From contig JAGLUP010000002.1 in NCBI GenBank assembly GCA_023134715.1, positions 124,001-188,000 on the forward strand: DNA of 64,000 bases, given 5' to 3'. Shown here one piece after another: positions 44,404-54,373 of this stretch. Under the pieces are notes generated by a model. That model was not told where the DNA came from. It worked only from the letters and a program-made list of their open reading frames with translations, and ran no database searches. Origin of the DNA: Candidatus Parcubacteria bacterium (GTDB lineage: Bacteria; Patescibacteriota; Minisyncoccia; Minisyncoccales; JAGLUP01). The position numbers and the translations under genes are program-made. Numbering within the stretch: the first letter of the stretch is position 1; each line of letters starts with the position of its first letter.

Positions 44404-45350
44404 AATTTGAAAAGATAATCTCCTTGTATTTTTACTTTTTTGGGCAAAACCCAAGGAAAATTAAATCCAAAAAAATATACTGCTTTATTAATTATATTAT
44501 ATAAAATAAATCTTGGTAAAAAAAATCTTTTCATTACCTCCTGATGCTTTAAAAAATGAGGAAAATGTTTTAAAAGCATTTCACAGCTTTTTAATCCCCA
44601 AATTACCCCTCCCCCACTCCAGGGCTTGGTAAGCCCGGCCGCTTCGCCGCAAAGCGTAATATCAGGATTAGAAAATTTTTGAAAACCGCAAGCAATCATT
44701 TCTGATTTTATATCTCTTAGTCCTATCCCCTGTTTTTCTAAGAATTCTTTTAAAAGCTTTTTTGCTCTTAAGGGTTTTTCTATTATACCATATTCTACCT
44801 GTTTTCCTTGTGGAATTCTCCAGATAAACCCCCCGCCACTCTTTTGCGGCCATGTTTCAACAAAATTAGAATTATCTTTATTATGAACAAATCCCAAAAT
44901 ACCTAAAGAAAAATTCGGCTCATTAATATTTAAAGTTTTTCTTACAAAAGATTGTCCGCCGTCGCATCCGATAGTTCTATCAAATCCAGAAGGTAAAGAT
45001 TTAATCTGATTATCTAAAATAATCTCTGCGCCTGCTTTTTCCGCTAAACCTGCCACTAATTTATCTAATTCAGAATGATTTATTACTAAAAACTTTTCAG
45101 AAAATGAAACTTTAATAGTTTTTTTGGGAAAATGGATTAAAGTATAATCAATTTGATTTTCAATTAAATGGCGGCTCTGAGGAATATAATCTAAAATCTT
45201 TTCAGAAAAAAGACCTGAGCAGGCCTGTTTTCCTATTTCTTTCTTTTTCTCAAATACAGTAATTTTATGACCTTTTTCTGAAAGCTTCCAAGCCAGATAA
45301 AGCCCGCAAATTCCCGCTCCGATAATGGCTGTATTTAAACTCTTGGACAT
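44400..45350 (-). CDS. FAD-dependent oxidoreductase, geranylgeranyl reductase-like
   Basis: 316 residues. N-terminal dinucleotide motif AIIGAGICGLYLAWKL with VFEKKKEIGKQACSGLFS, typical of the geranylgeranyl reductase family, and C-terminal CGEAAGLTKPWSGGGVIWGLKS. These enzymes saturate isoprenoid double bonds. The coupling to uppS suggests a polyprenyl substrate. Other halogenase/monooxygenase-like members are possible. Confidence 0.8.
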   Translation of the reverse strand: MSKSLNTAIIGAGICGLYLAWKLSEKGHKITVFEKKKEIGKQACSGLFSEKILDYIPQSRHLIENQIDYTLIHFPKKTIKVSFSEKFLVINHSELDKLVAGLAEKAGAEIILDNQIKSLPSGFDRTIGCDGGQSFVRKTLNINEPNFSLGILGFVHNKDNSNFVETWPQKSGGGFIWRIPQGKQVEYGIIEKPLRAKKLLKEFLEKQGIGLRDIKSEMIACGFQKFSNPDITLCGEAAGLTKPWSGGGVIWGLKSCEMLLKHFPHFLKHQEVMKRFFLPRFILYNIINKAVYFFGFNFPWVLPKKVKIQGDYLFKL

Positions 45351-45505
45351 ATAATTTGACGTTCAATTTTTAAGGGTGTTTTTCCCTGGTCTTCAGCTGT
45401 TATGTATCCGACAGCAAAACTAAGCAGAGAAATTAAAATAACTCCGACAACTAAAATAATATCTTCTTGATTTTTTTTGACAAATTGTTTAAAGTTTGAT
45501 AACAT
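45335..45505 (-). CDS. Small membrane protein upstream of the reductase (56 aa)
   Basis: ATG at 45505 opens MLSNFKQFVKKNQEDIILVV, one membrane segment (about 16-36), then a polar tail ending QIICPRV. It overlaps the next start by 16 bp, as expected of a coupled gene. Family unknown. Confidence 0.6.
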   Translation of the reverse strand: MLSNFKQFVKKNQEDIILVVGVILISLLSFAVGYITAEDQGKTPLKIERQIICPRV

Positions 45506-45656
45506 AAAATTAAATTAAAAAATAAAAGTGAAAAACGAAAAGCTACAATCTAAAATCTAAAACTTTTAATATTTAAAATAATAATTTTGAATTTTGCTTT
45601 ATCATTTTGCATTTTTCATTTTGAATTTTGCATTTGACCAAGCAAAGCGAGGGAAC
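45506..45656. other. Low-complexity intergenic region
   Basis: A/T-rich run with repeated ACAATCTAAAATCTAAAA and TTTTGCATTTTTCATTTTG-like words, also seen at 47990-48120. AGCGAGGGAACATG precedes rpmA. Confidence 0.4.
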
Positions 45657-45941
45657 ATGTCTAAGACAAAAGCTACAGGCGCGACAAAGCTGGGAAGAGA
45701 TTCTCAGCCAAAATATTTAGGAGTAAAGCTTTATGAAGGCCAAAAAGCTAAGCCCGGCAGTATTATAATTCGTCAAAGAGGAACTAAATTTCTTGCCGGG
45801 AAAAATGTCAGACAAGGAAAAGATGACACTCTTTACGCTGTGAAAGAAGGGGTTATTAAGTTTGGAACAAAAAGAAAGACAAAATTTGACGGCTCCCAAA
45901 GAATCGCTAAAGTTGTCAATGTTGAGCTGAACAAACTTTAA
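45657..45941 (+). CDS. rpmA: 50S ribosomal protein L27
   Basis: 94 residues from ATG 45657; the longer frame has a low-complexity non-family N-terminus. L27 signatures: [22 protein letters not shown] and [10 protein letters not shown]. The N-terminus contacts the peptidyl-transferase centre. Converges with pyrG and overlaps its end by 26 bp. Confidence 0.94.
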   Translation: MSKTKATGATKLGRDSQPKYLGVKLYEGQKAKPGSIIIRQRGTKFLAGKNVRQGKDDTLYAVKEGVIKFGTKRKTKFDGSQRIAKVVNVELNKL

Positions 45942-47538
45942 TAAATTCTCTGAATAATGGATGCGGCTTTAACGGCCTGGATTTGAATTCCGGATGAAAT
46001 TGGCTTGCGACAAAAAATGGATGATTTTTCAATTCAATAATCTCTACTAAATCCCGTTTAGAATTAATGCCTGCCATTATCATTCCTTTTGCCTCTAATT
46101 GGTCTCTAAATTCATTATTCAGCTCATAACGATGCCTGTGACGCTCGGAAATATCAGAACGCTTATATCCCCTAAAACTAATAGTTTGGGGTTTTATTTT
46201 GCATTTATAAGCGCCAAGACGCATTGTTCCCCCATATTTTTTCTCTTTTAAAAGCGCTTTTTGCTCAGGCATTACATCAATAACCGGGTATTTACATTTT
46301 GAAGAAAATTCAGTAGAGCTCGCCTGGGCTATTCCGCAAACATTTCTGGCAAATTCAATTACCGCTAACTGCATTCCCAAACATAGTCCCAAAAAAGGAA
46401 TTTTGTTTTTTCGGCAAAATTCAATTGCTTTAATTTTTCCTTCCACTCCCCTATTTCCAAATCCTCCGGGAATGATTATGCCGTCATAATTTTTAATCTC
46501 TTTTACAGCTTGAGAATCTTTCTCATATTCACCTGCTGACAGCCAGGAAATTTCCGGCTTTTTTTTATGCTCCCAGCAAGCATGTTTTATTGCTTCAATT
46601 ATAGAAATATAAGAATCCATTAAAGTAAATTTTCCTGTTTCAAAATATTTTCCCACTATTCCAATTTTTACTGTTTCAGAGCTATTTTTTATTACATTTA
46701 CTAATTTTTTCCAATCTTTCAAATCTTTTTTTGGCGCAGGCATTCCAAATTTGTTTAAAATTCTTTTTCCTAAATTATCTTTTTGAAAATTAATCGGCAC
46801 TTCGTAAATTGACTTAATATCAGGAGCGGAAATAACATCTTGCTCGCTAATGTTGCAAAAAGTTGAAATCTTTTTTTTGCGCGGTTCGTCTAATGGAACT
46901 TCTGAACGAGCAATAATTATATCCGGCTGAATTCCAGCCATATTTAAAGTTCTTACAGCGTATTGAGTGGGCTTTGTTTTCATCTCGCCAATCATATTTG
47001 GAATTGGCAGATAGCTTACTAAAATAAAAAGAACATCTTTTGGATGTCTAAGTTTAAGCATTCTGGCGGCTTCTAAAAATAAAGAATTTTGATATTCTCC
47101 CACCGTGCCGCCAATTTCAATTAAAACAAAATCAGCTTTTACTCTTTGGACCGCTTTTTTTATTCTTGAAATTACTTCATTTGGGATATCGGGAACAACC
47201 TCAACGCATCTGCCGCCGTATTCTAAATTCCTTTCCCGATTAATAACCGCTTGATAAACTCTTCCAGTAGTAATGTAATTATGAGTAGTCAAATCTTGGT
47301 CTAAAAATCTTTCATAGTTTCCAATATCTTGGTCGCATTCTGTCCCATCATCGGTTACAAAAACCTCTCCATGCTCAATTGGGTTCATTGTTCCTGCGTC
47401 AACATTAATATAGGGATCAATTTTGATTGCCGTAATTTTGAACCCTTTGCTTTGAAGAATTTTACCGATAGAAGCCGCTGTTATCCCCTTTCCAATGCCG
47501 GACATTACGCCGCCGCCAATAAAAATATATTTTGCCAT
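45916..47538 (-). CDS. pyrG: CTP synthase
   Basis: 540 residues. Synthetase domain: [43 protein letters not shown]. Glutaminase domain: [11 protein letters not shown], catalytic Cys in [16 protein letters not shown], and [20 protein letters not shown]. Converts UTP to CTP with glutamine and ATP. Full length for the family. The ATG overlaps the rplI stop by one base (TAATG). Confidence 0.97.
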   Translation of the reverse strand: MAKYIFIGGGVMSGIGKGITAASIGKILQSKGFKITAIKIDPYINVDAGTMNPIEHGEVFVTDDGTECDQDIGNYERFLDQDLTTHNYITTGRVYQAVINRERNLEYGGRCVEVVPDIPNEVISRIKKAVQRVKADFVLIEIGGTVGEYQNSLFLEAARMLKLRHPKDVLFILVSYLPIPNMIGEMKTKPTQYAVRTLNMAGIQPDIIIARSEVPLDEPRKKKISTFCNISEQDVISAPDIKSIYEVPINFQKDNLGKRILNKFGMPAPKKDLKDWKKLVNVIKNSSETVKIGIVGKYFETGKFTLMDSYISIIEAIKHACWEHKKKPEISWLSAGEYEKDSQAVKEIKNYDGIIIPGGFGNRGVEGKIKAIEFCRKNKIPFLGLCLGMQLAVIEFARNVCGIAQASSTEFSSKCKYPVIDVMPEQKALLKEKKYGGTMRLGAYKCKIKPQTISFRGYKRSDISERHRHRYELNNEFRDQLEAKGMIMAGINSKRDLVEIIELKNHPFFVASQFHPEFKSRPLKPHPLFREFIKVCSAQH

Positions 47539-47984
47539 TATTTCTCTTCAGTAATTATTACTTTTATTTCTACTTCTAAATTATGCTCAAATTTAAGTTT
47601 TATCGGAAACTCGCCGATTTCCTTAATCGGCTCTTTCAAATCAATTTGAGTTTTTTTAATCTCAAATCCAAGTTCTTTCAATTTTTCAGAAATTTTCTGT
47701 TGGTTTATTGACTCAAAAAGCTGTCCCTCTTCTCCAGCTTTAACTGAAATAGCAACTTCTAATCCGTCAAGCTTTGAAGCTGTTTCCTGAACATTTTTTA
47801 ATTCCTGCTCTGTTTTCTTTGCTTTAATTTTTTTCCGCGATTCCAGCCATTTCAAAGCTGACGGGTCAGCGAGTTTAGCCAAATTTTTAGGAAACAAAAA
47901 ATTCCTGGCATAACCATCCTTTGCATTTTTAACATCATATTTCTTGCCCATATTTTCTATGTCTTGTAAGAGTATAACCTTCAT
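47538..47984 (-). CDS. rplI: 50S ribosomal protein L9
   Basis: 148 residues: N-terminal MKVILLQDIENMGKKYDVKNAKDGYARNFLFP, long connecting helix (KKIKAKKTEQELKNVQETAS) and C-terminal RNA-binding domain. Complete. L9 is reported missing from several CPR lineages, so its presence here helps narrow the group. Upstream is low-complexity A/T DNA (47985-48122) with no clear promoter. Confidence 0.93.
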   Translation of the reverse strand: MKVILLQDIENMGKKYDVKNAKDGYARNFLFPKNLAKLADPSALKWLESRKKIKAKKTEQELKNVQETASKLDGLEVAISVKAGEEGQLFESINQQKISEKLKELGFEIKKTQIDLKEPIKEIGEFPIKLKFEHNLEVEIKVIITEEK

Positions 47985-48122
47985 AATCGCTTCGCTAAAT
48001 TAAAAATAGAAAATGAAAAATGAAAAATCACAATCTAAAATCTAAAACTAAAATTTTATTTTTTATTTTTTTTATCTTTTTTAATTTTTCTTTGTGGTTT
48101 TTCATTTTTAGTTTTTACTTTT

Positions 48123-49343
48123 TCATTTATTATATCTCATTTCTTTAATAATTTCAACTGCTTTGTCTAATTGAGGGTCTCTGTCTTTCTCATAATCCTC
48201 TTCGGTCATTTCTACTTCAATATCCGGCGCCAGTCCGACATCAGTAATAAGCTGGCCGTTGGGAGTCAGCCATTTCGCTATAGTAATTTTCAAACTTGTC
48301 GCGCCCGGCAGTTTTTCTAATTCCTGGACTGAACCCTTGCCAAAAGATTTTGCGCCGATTAATTTTACTCCTAAGTTATCCTGTAAGGCACCGGCTAAAA
48401 TCTCTGAAGCAGAGGCAGAGCCCTGATTTATTAAAATTACCATTGGGTATTCTGAAAATTTAGCATTTCCTCTCGCCTTATATTCCATATTCGGCTGTTT
48501 TCCGCCAAAATCTTCAATCACAACAACATCTCCCCTTTCTAAAAACCAACCGGCAATATCTACAGAAACCTCTAAATAACCTCCCGGATTATTTCTTAGG
48601 TCTAAAATAATTTTTTCAGATGAAGAATTTAAAATTTCAAGAGCCATTTTATCAAAATCAGAATCAGCTTTTTGTGAAAAATGATAAATTTTTACATAAG
48701 CGATATTATCATCCAAAATCTCCAATTTCAAGGAAGGCACCTTGATAACATTTCTTATAACCTTAATTTCTTCTGGCTGAGCCCATCCTTTGCGAAAAAT
48801 CGTAAGAACAACCTCTGTTCCTTTTGGCCCGCGAATCAGTTTAACCACTTGCTCAATGCCAATATCAGCGGTTGAAATTCCATCTACTTCTAAAATTTTA
48901 TCGCCGGGGCGAAGTCCGGCTCTTTGAGCAGGTGTATTTTCAAGAGGCGCGATTATTGTAAGTTGATTATTTCTTATGCCAATTTCCATACCTACGCCCT
49001 CAAAACTTCCGGAAATATCTTCTAAAAATATCTTGGAGTCCTCTGGGGGCAGGAAAACGGTGTAAGGGTCATCCAGCGATTCAACCATCCCGGAAATTGC
49101 TCCGTAAACCATTTTTTGATAATCCAATTCTTCATTATCTACATATTTCTCCTGTAATTTTATCCAAGCATCCCAAAAAAGAGAAAAGTCAACTGTATCC
49201 GGCCTGCCTAAATCTCGATTTATTACTCCTTGAATAACCAGCTTCTCTCCTTCAATTTTTCCTAAATAAAAACCAAAGCAAAGACTTATCAATGTAAAAA
49301 CAATGATAACACCTCCTATAAATAAATATCTTTTTTTAATCAT
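48123..49343 (-). CDS. Carboxy-terminal processing protease (S41, CtpA/Prc)
   Basis: 406 residues. N-terminal membrane anchor (8-27), PDZ domain (about 110-200; FEGVGMEIGIRNNQL, RAGLRPGDKILEVDG), and protease domain with catalytic Ser in QGSASASEILAGAL and Lys in KSFGKGSVQ. Degrades or trims envelope proteins, often cell-wall enzymes. A TATAGT box lies 11 nt before ATG; monocistronic. Confidence 0.93.
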   Translation of the reverse strand: MIKKRYLFIGGVIIVFTLISLCFGFYLGKIEGEKLVIQGVINRDLGRPDTVDFSLFWDAWIKLQEKYVDNEELDYQKMVYGAISGMVESLDDPYTVFLPPEDSKIFLEDISGSFEGVGMEIGIRNNQLTIIAPLENTPAQRAGLRPGDKILEVDGISTADIGIEQVVKLIRGPKGTEVVLTIFRKGWAQPEEIKVIRNVIKVPSLKLEILDDNIAYVKIYHFSQKADSDFDKMALEILNSSSEKIILDLRNNPGGYLEVSVDIAGWFLERGDVVVIEDFGGKQPNMEYKARGNAKFSEYPMVILINQGSASASEILAGALQDNLGVKLIGAKSFGKGSVQELEKLPGATSLKITIAKWLTPNGQLITDVGLAPDIEVEMTEEDYEKDRDPQLDKAVEIIKEMRYNK

Positions 49344-49384
49344 ATTTCTATTTTACTATAGCATAGCAAAATTTAAAAACAAAT

Positions 49385-50440
49385 CTACACATCCAAAATT
49401 TTTCTGAATTTTTCTATCAATTTCTCCTCTTTTCCTATTATTTTTTTAATTAAACTATTTATTTGAAAATGGAAAAAAATAATTATTCCGAAAAAAGCAG
49501 CAGTCAAACTAACTATTCTTATTATCAAACTAAAGGCAACACCAATAGTTCCGCTTATCCCTAAAAAAGGGAAAATAAACGCTTGGCTTAATTCAAAACT
49601 TCCTAATGCTGCTGGAATAGGGACAAGAAAAATTAAAGTTATTGCGGTATTTAGGGAAAGTATTTGCTTTATGCCTACGCTGTATCCTAAAAAATAGATG
49701 ACCAGCCAATAAGTCAACAAAACAAAAAAAACATCAAAAGCAGCAAGAGAAAAAACTATTATTAATTTTTTCTTTTTTTCTTTAAAAAAATAAGAGATAT
49801 TTTTTTCTGCGCTATTCACGCCTTGTCCGATTTTTCTAATAGCCCTTATTTTATTTAAACCTAAAATATCAATAAAAAAATTAAAAAAGCCCTTTTCTCC
49901 AGATGCTCCGTTAAGCGCCTTAGAATAAAAAATATAAAAAAGCCAAAAAGAAAAAATTACAATAATAGCGATTAAAAAAATAAAAATAGTAGATGGGGTA
50001 AAATAACTAAAAAGAAAAAAAAGTCCTATAATAAAAAATATAAAAACAACGCTCAAATAAATCACCGCGTCTATTACAGTAGAAGCTGCTGCTTTGTCTA
50101 AAGGAACATCTGTTTCTTCTTTTAATAAATAAGCTCTAACCGGCTCACCTCCAACAAATATAACCGGAGTTAAATAATTTATGCTGGAACCAATCAGCTT
50201 GGTTTTCATTACTTTTAAAAAAGAAATCTTAGAAGGATGTTGACTCTCTATGATAATTTTCCAACGCAAAGTTGATATTGAAATACCCAATAAACTTATA
50301 ATTAAAATAAAAAGAAATTTTTCAAGAGAAAAAGCTGAAACAACTGAAGAAATATTATCCAAGCCAATTCTCTTCAGCACCGCCGCAAACAAAACCAAAC
50401 CGAAGCAAAGTGAAAATAAAAAAAACAAATTCTTCTTCAT
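49385..50440 (-). CDS. Flippase-like membrane protein (UPF0104, LPG synthase TM family)
   Basis: 351 residues, eight or more membrane segments. Family hallmark in the N-terminal half: LRWKIIIES, LIGSSINYLTPVIFVGGEPVRAYLLKEE, STVIDAVIYL. Related proteins (AglD, MprF N-terminus) handle polyprenyl or lipid-linked substrates. Substrate unknown here. Confidence 0.85.
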   Translation of the reverse strand: MKKNLFFLFSLCFGLVLFAAVLKRIGLDNISSVVSAFSLEKFLFILIISLLGISISTLRWKIIIESQHPSKISFLKVMKTKLIGSSINYLTPVIFVGGEPVRAYLLKEETDVPLDKAAASTVIDAVIYLSVVFIFFIIGLFFLFSYFTPSTIFIFLIAIIVIFSFWLFYIFYSKALNGASGEKGFFNFFIDILGLNKIRAIRKIGQGVNSAEKNISYFFKEKKKKLIIVFSLAAFDVFFVLLTYWLVIYFLGYSVGIKQILSLNTAITLIFLVPIPAALGSFELSQAFIFPFLGISGTIGVAFSLIIRIVSLTAAFFGIIIFFHFQINSLIKKIIGKEEKLIEKFRKILDV

Positions 50441-50467
50441 AAATAATTCTTAGAATTTAAAGTGATA

Positions 50468-51025
50468 TTATAATTCATTCTTGATTTTTTCAAGAAGAAA
50501 GTCAAGTTTAGTATATCCAAACTCTTGATTAATATGTCCTGCGTTTTTGAGAATAATCAACTCTGTATCTAAATTTTCAGCGAGCGCTTTGCCCTTTTCA
50601 ATTGGAACATATGGATCATTATCTGAACTAATCACATAAAATTTCTTGCAATTGTTTTTTATTCTATTCCAATTAAATGATTTGGTGGTAAATGTTTTAT
50701 TAAGTTCATCAAATTCAGAACCACCTAATAATCCAGTAAAGCCCGCAATAAAAAACGCTGCCTTAATTGGCTGATTCAATTTTTCAAGAACGCTTAATAA
50801 AAAAGCAGGCCCCAAACTATGACCAACAACAATTGAATTCTCGTCTAAATATTGTTCATAATCTTTAAAAACTGCCAGCCAATTTTCTAAAGATTGATTT
50901 TCTGGAGTTGGAAATTTCGGGACAAAAACTTTGCATTCTAATTTTTCAAGTTCGGTCTTTAACCACGGAAACCAATTCATTTCAGGATTTCCCTCGGTTC
51001 CGTGAATAATAACAACATTGGTCAT
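50468..51025 (-). CDS. Small alpha/beta hydrolase, RBBP9/YdeN family
   Basis: 185 residues. HGTEGNPEMNWFPWL near the N-terminus, nucleophile elbow VVGHSLGPAF, acid in SSDNDPYVP and His in NAGHINQEFG give a complete Ser-Asp-His triad. Substrate unknown. Lies 8 bp after the signal-peptidase-like gene on the same strand. Confidence 0.88.
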   Translation of the reverse strand: MTNVVIIHGTEGNPEMNWFPWLKTELEKLECKVFVPKFPTPENQSLENWLAVFKDYEQYLDENSIVVGHSLGPAFLLSVLEKLNQPIKAAFFIAGFTGLLGGSEFDELNKTFTTKSFNWNRIKNNCKKFYVISSDNDPYVPIEKGKALAENLDTELIILKNAGHINQEFGYTKLDFLLEKIKNEL

Positions 51026-51032
51026 AAATTAA

Positions 51033-51794
51033 TTATTTTTTTAAACCATCAAGCTTATAAAAAACTACGCCCTCAATGTCTTCCTTTAAAATAGGCCCAA
51101 ATACTCTTGAATCTAAGCTTTTATTTCGATTATCTCCTAACACAAAATACTCATTTTTCTTTAAAGTTAAAATTAGATTGCCAGTAGTTGTTCCATTAGC
51201 GTATGGTTCATTTAAAAACTGACCATTAACATAAAGATCATTATCTTTAATTTCTATTTTTTCTCCTGGTAAACCAATAATTCGTGTTATTAAAAATTTA
51301 TTTTTATCTTCTTGTAAACAATAAACAACGATATCTCCATGAATAAAACGCTTATCAAGCTTATTTATCAACAAATAATCATAACTAATATAAGTAGGAC
51401 TCATTGCCTCTCCTTTAACAATAAAAGGCGAAGCTATAAAAAAACGAACGGAAATAATAATAACTGAAAAAATCGCAAGCGCAACCGTTCCAGACACAAT
51501 ATATATTGCCAATGATTTTTTCCAATTATTCTGATAATATTTTTTTAGAAAAAAATGAAAAACAAAAAATGCAATAATCGTAGTAAAAATTCCTGATAAA
51601 AAACTCAAATTAACAATTTTGAATATTGCTCCGCAAGTAAAACTGGCAATTCCAGAAAATATTAAAATCTTAAAAGAATTTTTATAACTCGGATTTTCAA
51701 TTTTAAATAATTTTTTTGTCCAAAGCAAAACGCCAGCAGCAATGATTAAATAAATAAAACTGAAAATTAATAATATAAAAATTATAAGTGCCAT
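51033..51794 (-). CDS. Signal-peptidase-I-like membrane protein lacking Ser/Lys dyad
   Basis: 253 residues. About four membrane segments (first 120 residues), then an S26 domain with boxes B-E: IVKGEAMSPTY, GDIVVY, ITRIIGLPGEKI and LGDNRNKSLDSRVFGPI. In active LepB, box B is SMxPT and box D is KRxxGLPG. Here the Ser is Ala130 and the Lys is Thr170. Everything else is well conserved. It is either a pseudoenzyme or uses other residues (Ser132 is two positions on). Confidence 0.82.
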   Translation of the reverse strand: MALIIFILLIFSFIYLIIAAGVLLWTKKLFKIENPSYKNSFKILIFSGIASFTCGAIFKIVNLSFLSGIFTTIIAFFVFHFFLKKYYQNNWKKSLAIYIVSGTVALAIFSVIIISVRFFIASPFIVKGEAMSPTYISYDYLLINKLDKRFIHGDIVVYCLQEDKNKFLITRIIGLPGEKIEIKDNDLYVNGQFLNEPYANGTTTGNLILTLKKNEYFVLGDNRNKSLDSRVFGPILKEDIEGVVFYKLDGLKK

Positions 51795-51844
51795 AATATA
51801 TTAATCGTGCTTGGCTGTTGTGTTTGGCTAAGCCAAGCACAACA

Positions 51845-52435
51845 TTATTTCTTAACTTTAAACATTTTTCCGTGTCCGGGAATTACATAATCGGCTATTT
51901 CTAAAATTCTATCCCTACTTTCTCTTAATGCTTTTTCATCTTTTGCATAAGGGTCTTTGTGTTCTATCAAGCTTTGCTTATCTGTTTTTTGCTCCTCGTT
52001 ATCCATCCACCAAAAGACATCGCCAGCTATTATCACTTTGCCCAAATCCTTTGTATCTGCTAAAACAGAGCAATGAAATTGATCATGTCCAGGCGTTTTA
52101 ATAATTTGAATTTCAGTATTTGGAATCTTGCCCTTGTGTTCCCCTATTTTTCCATCAAAAGAATAAGTATTGCTGTTATCTAAAATAACAGCATTTTCAA
52201 AAATACCAACCAAAAGAGAATGGTCTAAATGAGTATGAGTTAAAATTACATAATCAATTTGGACTAAAGACAAATTTTCTTTACTTAAAGCGGATAATAA
52301 TAATTTTCTGTCCATTCCCGGATCAATAATTATATTCAAATTAACATCTTGAATTAAAGTAGCAGTTGAAGAGGCAAATTCCTCTCCATTTATTTCTCTT
52401 GCATATCCCTCAATTAAGATTTTAACTTTTGTCAT
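51845..52435 (-). CDS. Metallo-beta-lactamase-fold hydrolase
   Basis: 196 residues with the MBL motif ILTHTHLDHSLLVG, KTPGHDQFHCSV, AGDVFWW and VIPGHGKMFK, giving a complete metal-binding set. Likely a hydrolase of thioester, phosphodiester or similar bonds; substrate unknown. Monocistronic, starting ATG 52435. Confidence 0.88.
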   Translation of the reverse strand: MTKVKILIEGYAREINGEEFASSTATLIQDVNLNIIIDPGMDRKLLLSALSKENLSLVQIDYVILTHTHLDHSLLVGIFENAVILDNSNTYSFDGKIGEHKGKIPNTEIQIIKTPGHDQFHCSVLADTKDLGKVIIAGDVFWWMDNEEQKTDKQSLIEHKDPYAKDEKALRESRDRILEIADYVIPGHGKMFKVKK

Positions 52436-52477
52436 AATATACTAAAATTTAACCTTTAAGGTTAAATCTCTATAATT

Positions 52478-53131
52478 TTACTCGTTTTCTATAACTTTTT
52501 TTATTTCAGATGTCTTGAAAATTTTTTCCACATCTCTATAGTTAAACTGTTTTCCCTCAACTGTTGTCCATTCTTCTTCTATGCTCTCCCATGGAAATAA
52601 ATATGAAAACGGAGATATCCCCTTTTCTTCACATTCCTTCTTGCTTAAATCCCTTGTTTCGTTAGTTAGCTTGCCATAAAAAACAATTTCTACGCCTTCA
52701 ACTTTTTGATAAGAATAATCTATATGGTCTGCCGCATAAATTATTTTACAATCTGGAAACATTTCTTTTAAATCTTTCACTGCCATTGACGCTGTAACTC
52801 CAAAGCAATGATTTTGTTCTACTAATAAAAATGTTGGTTTTTCTGGCAGATCTATTTTTGGTAAAGATAGAAGACATCTTAATTCTATTTTATTATTTTT
52901 AAAAAGATATTTATATTGGACAGGAAGCATTCTCAGCAAGCCACACTTAAACGTAAGATAAGCTCCGGGAAAAGCAGCGCCACGAAGTATCGGCACGACA
53001 GCATCTATTTTTATATCTTTTTCTTTAATGTATCCTGCGACTTTGTCATGCAATTTTTCCAAAGTTTTCCCATATTCTTCCCATGAAACTTGTTTAAAAT
53101 CTTCTTTTTTATATTTTGCTAAATAACTCAT
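52478..53131 (-). CDS. Phosphoribosyltransferase-fold protein
   Basis: 217 residues. VVPILRGAAFPGAYLTF and FLLVEQNHCFGVTASMAVKDLKEMFPDCKIIYAADHIDY recall type I PRTases, but the PRPP loop (normally VDDVxxTGxT) reads VEQNHCFGVTA, so the acidic pair is changed. Could be a divergent purine/pyrimidine PRTase or a binding protein. Lies 15 bp upstream-adjacent to csaA. Confidence 0.6.
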   Translation of the reverse strand: MSYLAKYKKEDFKQVSWEEYGKTLEKLHDKVAGYIKEKDIKIDAVVPILRGAAFPGAYLTFKCGLLRMLPVQYKYLFKNNKIELRCLLSLPKIDLPEKPTFLLVEQNHCFGVTASMAVKDLKEMFPDCKIIYAADHIDYSYQKVEGVEIVFYGKLTNETRDLSKKECEEKGISPFSYLFPWESIEEEWTTVEGKQFNYRDVEKIFKTSEIKKVIENE

Positions 53132-53146
53132 AAAAAATATATTTAT

Positions 53147-53479
53147 TTAATATAATTTTGCTCCTATTTCAATATCGCGCTCTGGCTGGATTAAAACACA
53201 TTCCCCGTCTGAATCAGGAACTCCTAATGTTAAAACTTCTGAAACCTCTGGACCAATTTGTCTAGGAGGAAAATTTACAACAGCAAGAACTAACATCCCA
53301 TTAAGGTCTTCTTTGGTATATTTTGCCACAAGCTGAGCGCAGGATTTTTTAATTCCTATTTCTTCGCCAAAATCTATCTTCAGCTTGTAAGATGGTTTTC
53401 TCGCTTCTGGAAAATCCTCCACTTCAATAATTTTTCCTACCCGGATATCTAATTTTTGAAAATCCTCAATTGTCGCCAT
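53147..53479 (-). CDS. csaA: CsaA-type tRNA-binding protein
   Basis: 110 residues, a single EMAPII/Trbp111 OB fold: LDIRVGKIIEVEDFPEARKPSYKLKIDFG, CAQLVAKYTKEDLNGMLVLAVVNFPPRQIG. CsaA binds tRNA and has chaperone-like activity in Bacillus. Full family length. Confidence 0.9.
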   Translation of the reverse strand: MATIEDFQKLDIRVGKIIEVEDFPEARKPSYKLKIDFGEEIGIKKSCAQLVAKYTKEDLNGMLVLAVVNFPPRQIGPEVSEVLTLGVPDSDGECVLIQPERDIEIGAKLY

Positions 53480-53521
53480 AAAAATAAAATTTAAAACCCA
53501 AGATTAAATCTTTCAAACTTT

Positions 53522-54373
53522 CTATTCTATTATTTCAGATTCACACCCATTTTTTAGCTCTCGATTCTGTATCTTGTCACAGATAGATGAATTTGGTTTA
53601 TCAAGAATAGCGTTCAAATAACATTCGTCTTTCGTATATTGATCTTGTATCTTGTCACAGATAGATGAATCTCTTTTAGCTACAGCGACATTCCTATAAC
53701 ACATATCTTTAGAAAGTTGCTCTTCGTCTACTTTGTCACAGATAGATGAATCCTGTTTAGCTATAGCAACTTCCATATAACAAAAACTTTTTCCAAACTG
53801 ATCTTTTATCTTCTTTTCACAAATAGATGGATCTCTTTTGCCAGAAGCGACGCCACAATAACAGACATCTTTTATCCTTTGATCTTGCATCTTTTCACAA
53901 ACAGACAGATCTGCCAAGTTTTCAAAGCAATTCCAATAGCACTTATCGATCATTGTCTGATCTTTTATCTTCTCACAAATAGAAAAATCTTTTTTAACTT
54001 TAGCTATCTCTGAATAGCAAGAATCTTTAAATGATTGATGCAGTTTTTCACAAATTGACAGATCTTGTTTAATTATAGCAACATTCGAATAACAAAAATC
54101 TCTGTTAAATTTATCTTCTATTTTTTTACAAATAGATAAATCTTTTTTGGTCATAGCAACATCCGTATAATAATAAATATAACAAAGGTCTCTTTCCCTT
54201 GAACTCTGCATTTTACCACATATATTTTGAATTTCAGTTTCAGTAAGTGGAAGCAATTTTTTATTTTTTTCTATTGTGTCAATAAAAATAGCCCCGCAAA
54301 TTATTAAAATAGCAACTATTCCAATTATTATCAAAAAAACAACTCTTTTTGATTTTGAAAAATAAATATTCAT
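53522..54373 (-). CDS. Membrane-anchored Cys-rich repeat protein
   Basis: 283 residues. An N-terminal membrane anchor (about 10-30) is followed by nine tandem units of about 26 residues, each of the form SICxKIxDQ...KDxCYxxVAxxKxD, with two Cys per unit. Probably an extracellular solenoid with one disulphide per repeat. Similar repeat proteins are known in CPR and small archaea without function. Repeats differ mostly at exposed positions; unit lengths of 25-27 are kept. Confidence 0.75.
   Translation of the reverse strand: MNIYFSKSKRVVFLIIIGIVAILIICGAIFIDTIEKNKKLLPLTETEIQNICGKMQSSRERDLCYIYYYTDVAMTKKDLSICKKIEDKFNRDFCYSNVAIIKQDLSICEKLHQSFKDSCYSEIAKVKKDFSICEKIKDQTMIDKCYWNCFENLADLSVCEKMQDQRIKDVCYCGVASGKRDPSICEKKIKDQFGKSFCYMEVAIAKQDSSICDKVDEEQLSKDMCYRNVAVAKRDSSICDKIQDQYTKDECYLNAILDKPNSSICDKIQNRELKNGCESEIIE

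Noticed and set aside
44403-44454. Extended N-terminus for uppS
   Set aside because: The added residues lie in the end of the upstream reductase; ATG 44403 gives the normal start and a 4-bp overlap.
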